A DNA stretch of 46,596 nt from an uncultured Erysipelotrichaceae bacterium (GTDB lineage Bacteria > Bacillota_I > Bacilli_A > RFN20 > CAG-826): positions 1 through 46,596 of the forward strand of contig CADBXE010000010.1 in assembly GCA_902798595.1 (NCBI GenBank), written 5' to 3'. A program made the position numbers and the translations under genes. Below the pieces are notes generated by a model. It saw only the letters and a program-made list of their open reading frames with translations. It was not told the DNA's origin and searched no databases. Shown one piece after another: positions 34,606 to 40,958 of the stretch (position 1 is its first letter; the number at the start of each line of letters is the position of its first letter).

Positions 34606-36441
34606 TTAGCGGGTGTAAGGACCACCATCAATGATCTCTGTGGCAGATGGATTTATCGCCTCTTTCACTAAGGTCATATCAGTTGCTGTATAGCCTCTCT
34701 TCCACTCATTACTCTTGTTGCCACTGACACCATATACCAATTGGTATGAAATGCTGCTGTCAGTTAAGTAATTAGCGTCGAATGTGAAGTCTAATCCAAC
34801 TGATTTCCAGTCTTTAGTAACAACGCTGATTTTGTAGATTTGTAAATTGCAATAGAACGCATTGTTTTTCATCGCTCTAAAGGCGACCCACTCCCAACCA
34901 TCAGTTTCTTCGTAGGTGTCCATTCTGACATGGACTTTAACGAATTTGTAACCGCCTTTAACAGCGTCAATCGCTTCTTCGGTCTTAAATCCAGACGGGA
35001 AGATAGGACTTTCACCTTTCCAAAGGCCGTCCCAATTACTTTCAGTGTTGCCATTTGATTTATAGACATTATCAGCACTTGCGTGATGATTGGTAACACT
35101 ATGTGATGGCTCTGCCCAGTGAGCGAATAGAACAATATTAATATTGATTTCTCTTTTAACTATTAAATCGGCATCAAGGTAGCAATCACCTTGACCTAAT
35201 TCTTTCTTAGAAAAATAGCCCAAAAATATTTTGCCTTCATTGACTGGGATAGTTGGCTTTGTTCCACGGTAGTTGCCGTCTTTATCAACATAAATGTAGA
35301 TAAGCGATTCTTTTCCGTTTTGATTATCCAATCTCACTCTTTTATCAAATTTGTATTCTTCTTTTTTAGCAATTTCAAGAGCCTTAGCTAAATCGAATTC
35401 CAAATGAGAATTGATTTCATAATTGAACTCGCCTTTTTTGTTACTAGATTCTTCCAAAAGCATGGTTTTGCTAGAAGTATCCAACAACGTTTGATAAAAA
35501 TATGAATACTCATTTTTGTCAAAGTCATAGAGCAAAACGCCATAACATTTTATGGTTTCAAAAAATGAGAAACGGTAAGTGTATTCGCGTCTGAAGCCAT
35601 TTTGTTCAGACAAATCAGCCACAATTTTGTAACCCTCACCATATGTTTTTGTGTAAGATTCTATATTGTCTTCGGAGTTTTGACGCATCACAGTGTCTTC
35701 ATGGGTCCAGTGGTGATCAAAAGAACCTACTTTAAGAGAAAATTTGTCCTTTATGCCTACTTCAGGGGCGAAAGAAAAACCGGTAGTTGTAGAATCTGTA
35801 TGAATGGTTTGAGTTGCAGTCGACATTTGATGACTCAAATTTTCGGTAGTACAAACATCAAATTCAAAAGTTATTTGATAATTTTGATACATGTATTTAA
35901 CAGCCATGGAAGAATAAACTGGTGTTGTTTCAACCACGCCTAAATCGAAATAATAGGCATAATAATGGTCTTCAAAAATGCCAGCGAAGGCAAGTTCCAT
36001 GCCGTTTTCGTTTGGTACCGCATCATATCCTTCCGCTGGAACGGGATTATATGGATTGGTAGCGTTCTTTTTGGTTGCAGTGTATTGGGCTATGGCCGCT
36101 AAATCTGAATAAATTGCTGTAATGTTTTTGTCCCAACCAACAAATTCATATTTATATTCATCTGTTTCTGGTCTAACTGGTGTTGGGCCACGATAAATAG
36201 CTGGTTTTCCTCTTTCGATGCCTGTTGCCTCATAGAGGAGGGAGTTGTCGTAGTTTAAAAACACGACAGAGTATGTTGTTTGTGGTTCACTAACGCTAAT
36301 TGGAGTGGACACTAATCCACTGGTTTCGCTAGAAGTGATGGCTGTTGAGGAATTGTTTTCAGAACTATGCAATGGTTTTTGACAAGCTGAAAGAGCAAGC
36401 ATCAAAGCACATCCAAAAGTGATAGTTAATAGTTTTTTCAT
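34606..36441 (-). CDS. Repeat-containing surface lipoprotein
   Basis: A 611-aa lipoprotein. The lipobox LALSAC at residues 15-20 is followed by a Ser/Thr linker and, at about 58-125, one module of the same kind as the five tandem modules of the 1166-aa protein (FLNYDNSLLYE, then FVGWDKNI). The middle (about 140-400) is unrecognised beta-rich sequence. Near 400-450 is a short InlB-like piece (IFLGYFSKKEL ... LFAHWAEP), and the last 160 residues form another unrecognised domain. It ends in GGPYTR. An AAGGAGG ribosome site supports the start. A surface role is likely; the ligand is unknown. Confidence 0.85.
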   Translation of the reverse strand: MKKLLTITFGCALMLALSACQKPLHSSENNSSTAITSSETSGLVSTPISVSEPQTTYSVVFLNYDNSLLYEATGIERGKPAIYRGPTPVRPETDEYKYEFVGWDKNITAIYSDLAAIAQYTATKKNATNPYNPVPAEGYDAVPNENGMELAFAGIFEDHYYAYYFDLGVVETTPVYSSMAVKYMYQNYQITFEFDVCTTENLSHQMSTATQTIHTDSTTTGFSFAPEVGIKDKFSLKVGSFDHHWTHEDTVMRQNSEDNIESYTKTYGEGYKIVADLSEQNGFRREYTYRFSFFETIKCYGVLLYDFDKNEYSYFYQTLLDTSSKTMLLEESSNKKGEFNYEINSHLEFDLAKALEIAKKEEYKFDKRVRLDNQNGKESLIYIYVDKDGNYRGTKPTIPVNEGKIFLGYFSKKELGQGDCYLDADLIVKREININIVLFAHWAEPSHSVTNHHASADNVYKSNGNTESNWDGLWKGESPIFPSGFKTEEAIDAVKGGYKFVKVHVRMDTYEETDGWEWVAFRAMKNNAFYCNLQIYKISVVTKDWKSVGLDFTFDANYLTDSSISYQLVYGVSGNKSNEWKRGYTATDMTLVKEAINPSATEIIDGGPYTR

Positions 36442-36571
36442 AATTCAATACCTCCTTAAAACTCACAATTACTACACCAGCCATATTTTTTTATTCATGG
36501 CTGTCCGCCTCACAATGAATTTTAGGGTTATAAATTATTGAATTAGGTTTTCATAGTAATTGCTCGGTTTT

Positions 36572-36599
36572 AGATTAGCATTTTTGGGCAAAATCACAA
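36572..36599 (-). promoter_or_regulatory. Probable promoter of the repeat lipoprotein gene
   Basis: Minus-strand TTGTGA (36594-36599), a 16-nt spacer and the extended -10 TGCTAATCT (hexamer 36572-36577). It would give a leader of about 125 nt with one hairpin. Confidence 0.4.
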
Positions 36600-36777
36600 T
36601 GACAATTCGTATTAATTTATGCTGATAGTTTCTAGATTTTTTTAATCAGTAAATAGGCATATACAACCTACTCTTATTAATAAATAATAAGTGGATACCA
36701 AAATAACCTATTTTTATAGTGTACAGCAAAAGTACTTTATTACATTTTCTCGTTGTAATCGAATTATTTTAAATTTA

Positions 36778-36804
36778 CACCCCTACTTATGGTTTATAGG
36801 GGTG
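36778..36804 (-). terminator. Terminator-like hairpin after the gene at 36823
   Basis: CACCCCTA pairs with TAGGGGTG; the minus-strand loop contains CCATAAGT, as in the hairpin at 34557-34590. The T-run after it is poor (TAAATTTAAAAT). Confidence 0.55.
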
Positions 36805-36822
36805 ATTTTATTACGTTAATTA

Positions 36823-37260
36823 TCAATAACAGATATCGTTTTCTGAACGCTTAACAAACACTGGATATACGGCAAATACCATTGTGGCCGTAATAGCAAT
36901 CAAGCTCACTAATAGTTGTGCTAGCATGGCAAAGAATGCGAGACTATAATCTCCATAATCAAACAGCGATTTAAACCAAGGAAAAATATTCCCGACTTCA
37001 TAAATACAGATGGTAAAGGCGCCAGAGAAGTTTAACCAAACCGCAAACTTTTCATAGGCTCTTTTTCTAAATGACTTAATAGCGACCACTAAAGCGATAA
37101 TAAGAATAGGAGCGGAGAATAAGAAGACAATAATAGTCCAAATTTGATCAGCTTCCAATCTATTTGGCGTTGATAAGAACAATATGACTTCTGGTAATAA
37201 TTTGAAGCTCATGAATAAGGCTAAAGCCATACTAACAAACAATGAGATTTTCTTGACCAT
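36823..37260 (-). CDS. Small four-span membrane protein
   Basis: A 145-aa protein with four hydrophobic segments (about residues 5-27, 42-64, 76-98 and 108-135). I do not recognise the family. A GAGGT ribosome site precedes the ATG and a TATAAT box lies about 35 nt upstream on the same strand. It follows the MATE gene by 59 nt and may be transcribed alone or with it. Confidence 0.7.
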   Translation of the reverse strand: MVKKISLFVSMALALFMSFKLLPEVILFLSTPNRLEADQIWTIIVFLFSAPILIIALVVAIKSFRKRAYEKFAVWLNFSGAFTICIYEVGNIFPWFKSLFDYGDYSLAFFAMLAQLLVSLIAITATMVFAVYPVFVKRSENDICY

Positions 37261-37319
37261 AATTTTGACCTCGCATTTAATCCTAAATAAATATCTTGAT
37301 TATATCAATATAAATGGCA

Positions 37320-38666
37320 CTAATAGCCATACTTTTTACGTTTAACAAGGACTAAGGTTCCTGAAAGGATTCCTCCACATATTTCTCCAATAGTGACCGC
37401 CCACCATATACCAATGCTTCCCATAAATAATGGAAACAAGAACAAGAAACCAATTTGGAATATGAGTGTTCTTGTTAAAGAAATAATTAATGATAATAAA
37501 CCGTTATTTAAAGCGGTAAAGAATGAGGAGAAGAAGATAGCAAAGCCCACTGCTAAATAGCAAATGGAATAGATTCTTATCGCAATAATTGATAATTTAA
37601 TCAACTCCTGATTGTTATTTGAGAAGATATGGGCAAATGGGATAGCGGTAGAAAATGATAAAGCAAACATTGAGACCGCCGATATGCCAATAATGATGAG
37701 ACTTCTTTTTAGAACGTTTCTAAGTTCTGCACTATTTTTAGCCCCATAGTTATAGCCAATAACGGGTGCCATACCAATGGAATAACCAATGAATATCGCG
37801 CAGAAGATGAAGCCAACATACATGATAATACCATAGGCAGAGACACCATTTTCGCCATAAGCAATTAGTAATTGAGCGTTATATAAAGTAGAAACCACAC
37901 TCATTGCAATATTAGAGAAGAATTCACTACTACCGTTATAAACGGATTGGGCAATGTCCTTAAGGACAAAGGTGGTTTTTCCTAAATGGATTGGATTATC
38001 TTTTCTAATGATGAAATAGAGTAATGGTCCAACAGAGGCGACGACATAACCGCTTATCGTAGCGGCTGCTGCACCTACAACGCCCCAACGGAAAGCACCG
38101 ATAAATAAAGCATCTAACACAATATTGGTGAGGCCACCCGCTAAAACGAATCTAAAACCTAGTCTTGGTCTTTCCACTACTGTGAAAAATGATTGGAAAA
38201 CATTTTGCATAATAAAGAACATCTGTGCGGACACTAAGATTCTTCCATATAAAACAGCTTCGCTGATGAGATTTTCTGAATCACTCTTAGAGAGATGTGC
38301 CATTAATTTAACAACTGGTTCAATCATAAAGAAACCAATAATTGAAATAGCAATACCTAAACCGATTGTGAAATAGATAATTAAAGAGAATGTTTTATTA
38401 GCTTCTTCTTTTTTACCTTCGCCTAGTTTCTTACTGACTAAAGCTGTCCCACCAGCGCCCATCATAAAGCCAATGGAACCGATAATCATGATAAATGGGA
38501 AGATAAGATTGACCGCGGCAAAACTAGATGGATTATTGGAGTAATTAGAAATAAAGATGCCATCAATGATTGAATACAAAGACGTAAAAACCATCATAAT
38601 GATGGGAAATATCACTAAGTGGAAGATTCTTTTGTATGTAAAGTGATCAGATAGATGGACTTGCAT
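37320..38666 (-). CDS. MATE family efflux transporter
   Basis: A 448-aa protein with twelve hydrophobic segments and the MATE-type MMVFTSLYSIIDGIFIS and MGAGGTALVSKKLGEG motifs, the latter typical of the DinF/VmrA-like branch. The start at 38666 was chosen over a TTG-type extension at 38726 because a strong promoter (TTGCAT, 17 nt, TATAAT) lies in that extension, with the -10 box ending 9 nt before this ATG. The leader is then at most 2-3 nt, without a Shine-Dalgarno. The substrate is unknown. It follows the TetR-flavodoxin operon, from which a terminator separates it. Confidence 0.9.
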   Translation of the reverse strand: MQVHLSDHFTYKRIFHLVIFPIIMMVFTSLYSIIDGIFISNYSNNPSSFAAVNLIFPFIMIIGSIGFMMGAGGTALVSKKLGEGKKEEANKTFSLIIYFTIGLGIAISIIGFFMIEPVVKLMAHLSKSDSENLISEAVLYGRILVSAQMFFIMQNVFQSFFTVVERPRLGFRFVLAGGLTNIVLDALFIGAFRWGVVGAAAATISGYVVASVGPLLYFIIRKDNPIHLGKTTFVLKDIAQSVYNGSSEFFSNIAMSVVSTLYNAQLLIAYGENGVSAYGIIMYVGFIFCAIFIGYSIGMAPVIGYNYGAKNSAELRNVLKRSLIIIGISAVSMFALSFSTAIPFAHIFSNNNQELIKLSIIAIRIYSICYLAVGFAIFFSSFFTALNNGLLSLIISLTRTLIFQIGFLFLFPLFMGSIGIWWAVTIGEICGGILSGTLVLVKRKKYGY

Positions 38667-38675
38667 AACAAGAAG

Positions 38676-38704
38676 ATTATACGGATTTAAAAATTTATAT
38701 GCAA
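38676..38704 (-). promoter_or_regulatory. Promoter of the minus-strand MATE gene
   Basis: Minus-strand TTGCAT (38699-38704), a 17-nt spacer and TATAAT (38676-38681), 9 nt before the ATG at 38666. Confidence 0.75.
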
Positions 38705-38715
38705 TTATACTCTGT

Positions 38716-38742
38716 ATAAAAAACATCTCGTGATTGAGATGT
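38716..38742 (-). terminator. Terminator of the tetR operon
   Basis: The stem ACATCTC/GAGATGT followed by TTTTTT on the minus strand; the hairpin starts at the stop codon of the membrane-flavodoxin gene. Confidence 0.8.
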
Positions 38743-39644
38743 CATCTTTTTTTAAATGTGTGTCCTAGCATTGTGGTGAACGACTGGACTTCTTTGATAC
38801 TTATTGATTTTGTTATTTCTTTAATCGCACCTTTAGGGAGCCATGGATTAAAGTGATTAAAGACAACACACACTTCTTTTTGCTTTAATATATCTTTATT
38901 TTTATTTATAAAATCTCTCATTGGTGAGCACATTTTGAATACCCAAATAGGCGTGACTAAGATGATTTTGCTATATGCATTTAGATTAATATCTAATGGC
39001 TCTGTTTCCATTGGCCAAGCATGCATGCCGAATCGTCCGCACCACCAGAAACCTAAATCACCTTCGGTTCTTTCTTTGGTGATTAATTCTTTAATAGTAG
39101 CTTTCTCTTTATTAGCAATTTCATAAGCGATTCTCTTAGTGAATTTCTTTCTAGAGAAATAGATCACTAGAGTCTTTGACTCTTTATTGATTTCTCGATA
39201 ATCATTTTCATCAAATTTAAAGAATGCTTGGTTATAAGAAACAAGAGCGATATAACCCGTTAATAACTGTAAGACACCGAGTGTGAAATAGATGATATCT
39301 AAAGCATTCATTGGGAAAATCATAAATTGGATAATAATCCAAAGCATTAACGTAAAGCCGAATACTGTACCCAAAACATAACCAATACGCTTATTTCTCA
39401 GCATCAAAATAGATGCGATGGTATTAGAAATGCCGTTCACAATAATTAAAGCGATGCCAGGGAAGATATAGTTTTGAAACAAGACATCAGCAAATGGTAA
39501 AACTTGGAAATATGGGAGCAACGCTTCCATACGGAGGAAGCTGCCATTTGGTTCAATGAGCATGGCGGTACCACCCACATAGGCGCCCACACCAACAAAA
39601 ATTGATATGACTAAAACAATGACTTTAAAAACTTTAAATCTCAT
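38742..39644 (-). CDS. Membrane protein with C-terminal flavodoxin-like domain
   Basis: A 300-aa protein. The first 135 residues contain four to five hydrophobic segments. From about 150 to 300 is a flavodoxin-like fold: LVIYFSRKKFTKRIAYEIA gives the first strand and phosphate loop, and KIILVTPIWVFKMCSPMRDFI resembles the flavin-contacting W/Y loop of small flavodoxins. It may pass electrons to a membrane substrate, but no partner is adjacent. The gene lies 3 nt downstream of tetR, with GAAGGAG before the ATG, and must be controlled by that repressor. The fusion of a membrane region to a flavodoxin is uncommon. Cofactor binding is inferred. Confidence 0.8.
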   Translation of the reverse strand: MRFKVFKVIVLVISIFVGVGAYVGGTAMLIEPNGSFLRMEALLPYFQVLPFADVLFQNYIFPGIALIIVNGISNTIASILMLRNKRIGYVLGTVFGFTLMLWIIIQFMIFPMNALDIIYFTLGVLQLLTGYIALVSYNQAFFKFDENDYREINKESKTLVIYFSRKKFTKRIAYEIANKEKATIKELITKERTEGDLGFWWCGRFGMHAWPMETEPLDINLNAYSKIILVTPIWVFKMCSPMRDFINKNKDILKQKEVCVVFNHFNPWLPKGAIKEITKSISIKEVQSFTTMLGHTFKKR

Positions 39645-39647
39645 AAT

Positions 39648-40235
39648 CTACTCCTTCATCAATGCATTCACTAAATCCACGATGTAGCGGTTTCTATCTT
39701 CTTTTTTGGTAAAGTCATATCCTAAGAAGCTTTTTTCATTAATCGCTCTGAGGAACGCTGATTGCATAGTAGCGACTATCGAACTAGCAACTAATTCCTT
39801 TTTTAAAGGATCTTCAATAGCGTCACCGATGTTAGCGCATACACCACGCACACAATAGTATGTGTTTGTGTGGCCTGTGTAATGCTCATGATCATTAAGA
39901 ATAGAAACACGACTAATAGATGGATTAGCAAATAAGAACTCAAACACTTCACAAGCGGTATTGATAATTCGAGCCTTTCCTGCTTCAAAAGGAGATAAAC
40001 CTTCATCCACTTTAATATTTGGTTTAAAAGACTTAATAATGCCAGTTATGATACTTTGTACACATTCAGCGATAAGGTTATCTTTGTTACCAAAATGATA
40101 GTTAATTAGACCCACACTGACACCACTTCTTGAGGTGATATCTCTGATGGTAACTTTATCAACATCACCACCATTCTCATTAATTAACGAGATTGTGACG
40201 TTTATTAGTTCTTCTTTGCAGTTCTTTGTATTCAT
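39648..40235 (-). CDS. TetR family transcriptional regulator
   Basis: A 195-aa repressor. The helix-turn-helix at residues 22-55 is VTIRDITSRSGVSVGLINYHFGNKDNL, a standard TetR domain (quoted in parts: VTIRDITSRSGVS, then VGLINYHFGNKD). The C-terminal ligand domain is unassigned. It is the first gene of an operon with the membrane-flavodoxin gene. A 17-bp palindrome lies between its own -35 and -10 boxes, so it very likely represses itself. The -10 box ends 8 nt before the ATG and there is no Shine-Dalgarno, so the mRNA is leaderless or nearly so. Confidence 0.92.
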   Translation of the reverse strand: MNTKNCKEELINVTISLINENGGDVDKVTIRDITSRSGVSVGLINYHFGNKDNLIAECVQSIITGIIKSFKPNIKVDEGLSPFEAGKARIINTACEVFEFLFANPSISRVSILNDHEHYTGHTNTYYCVRGVCANIGDAIEDPLKKELVASSIVATMQSAFLRAINEKSFLGYDFTKKEDRNRYIVDLVNALMKE

Positions 40236-40243
40236 ACTCGAAT

Positions 40244-40272
40244 ATAATACTAAACATTGTTCAGTTTTGCAA
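40244..40272 (-). promoter_or_regulatory. tetR promoter with embedded operator
   Basis: Minus-strand TTGCAA (40267-40272), a 17-nt spacer and TATTAT (40244-40249). The near-perfect palindrome ACTGAACAATGTTTAGT (40249-40265) fills the spacer, the classic place for a TetR-type autorepressor site. Confidence 0.75.
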
Positions 40273-40304
40273 TAAATAAAAAGGACTGATGCTTAATCAA
40301 TCCT
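40273..40304 (-). terminator. Terminator of the tRNA-Ser/tRNA-Ile2 transcript
   Basis: The stem AGGATTGAT/ATCAGTCCT with a 5-nt loop, followed by TTTTTATTTATT on the minus strand, 12 nt past tRNA-Ser. Confidence 0.8.
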
Positions 40305-40316
40305 AAATATGTGATA

Positions 40317-40407
40317 TGGCGGAGAATTAGGGATTCGAACCCTAGCAGGACTTGCATCCTCTATCGGTTTTCAAGACCGACCCCTTCAACCGCTTGGGTA
40401 ATTCTCC
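40317..40407 (-). tRNA. tRNA-Ser (TGA)
   Basis: A 91-nt gene with a 7-bp acceptor stem GGAGAAT/ATTCTCC, G73, encoded CCA and a long variable arm. The anticodon loop CTTGAAA gives TGA. It lies 3 nt downstream of tRNA-Ile2. Confidence 0.96.
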
Positions 40408-40410
40408 GTA

Positions 40411-40487
40411 TGGTGGACCATCCAGGACTTGAACCCGGAACATAACGGTTATGGGCCGTCCACTCTAACCGATTGAGTTAATGGTCC
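40411..40487 (-). tRNA. tRNA-Ile2 (CAT, lysidine-modified)
   Basis: A 77-nt gene with the acceptor GGACCAT/ATGGTCC, A73 and encoded CCA. The anticodon is CAT, but the GGACC acceptor and ACGG...CCGT anticodon stem match Bacillus tRNA-Ile2, which reads AUA after TilS converts C34 to lysidine. The loop is CCCATAA, with C33 in place of U33, as in the tRNA-fMet of this window. All other stems pair. Confidence 0.87.
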
Positions 40488-40510
40488 GTAGTTATGCAGA
40501 ATGTAAGGTT

Positions 40511-40762
40511 TTAGCCCTTAAGTCCGCGAGATTGACGATCCATGTCTTCGACAACGATATCAAAGATTTCGCCAAGAGTGGCACAATGAGAAAGTAAATC
40601 CCATGGTTCGTTTGTGTGGAAGTGAATCTTAATCATTTCATCATCGCCAACACAAATAAGGGAGTCACCTTTCATGTTTTCGAGAATCCAATCAGTGATT
40701 TCGTCTTCGTCGAGGCCTTTGCCTTCAATTAACAATTGTGTGTCGTAACGGTATTGTAACAT
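40511..40762 (-). CDS. Stand-alone FakA C-terminal-like (Dak1_2) small protein
   Basis: An 83-aa protein. RYDTQLLIEGKG at the start and GDSLICVGDDEMIKIHFHTNEPWDLL in the middle match the last domain of fatty acid kinase FakA/dihydroxyacetone-kinase-like proteins, where GDSLVVVGDDxxxKVHVHTNxPG is the conserved core. Here it is a complete short gene, not a fragment: a GAAGG ribosome site precedes the ATG and the protein ends cleanly. Small proteins of this kind occur in Bacillota, but their role is unclear; docking to FakA or FakB-like partners is speculation. It is embedded in a tRNA cluster, between tRNA-Ala and tRNA-Ile2. Confidence 0.8.
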   Translation of the reverse strand: MLQYRYDTQLLIEGKGLDEDEITDWILENMKGDSLICVGDDEMIKIHFHTNEPWDLLSHCATLGEIFDIVVEDMDRQSRGLKG

Positions 40763-40812
40763 GTGCTATACCTTCACTTTCTATATTTAATCACTAAGTG
40801 ATTATAAACAAT

Positions 40813-40888
40813 TGGTGGATCCGACGAGAATCGAACTCGCTACCTCCTGAATGCAAATCAGGCGCTCTCCCAGGTGAGCTACGGACCC
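40813..40888 (-). tRNA. tRNA-Ala (TGC)
   Basis: A 76-nt gene with the acceptor GGGTCCG/CGGATCC (a G-U at 3-70, the alanine identity element), A73 and encoded CCA. The anticodon loop TTTGCAT gives TGC. Confidence 0.97.
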
Positions 40889-40958
40889 AAAGCTGTATAG
40901 TAACAGCACGTAATAGAGTAGCAATTTTATTTACGGTTATCAAGAATTTATTAATAAA

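Larger units (their letters stand above)
36442..36822. other. 381-bp intergenic region upstream of the repeat lipoprotein gene
   Basis: No gene is seen. It contains the hairpin AGCCAT/ATGGCT (36478-36503) about 40 nt upstream of the lipoprotein start, a probable minus-strand promoter at 36572-36599, and the hairpin at 36778-36804 belonging to the gene at 36823. The rest is AT-rich without clear structure. Confidence 0.6.

Noticed and set aside
33912..34620. yybP-ykoY manganese riboswitch upstream of mntP
   Set aside because: The gap is about 60 nt and consists of a single hairpin; the riboswitch loops are not recognisable.
40889..40958. Terminator for the M6 protease gene (GCTGT/ACAGC hairpin before tRNA-Ala)
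   Set aside because: The stem is only 5 bp and is followed by three Ts that run straight into the tRNA; too weak to call.
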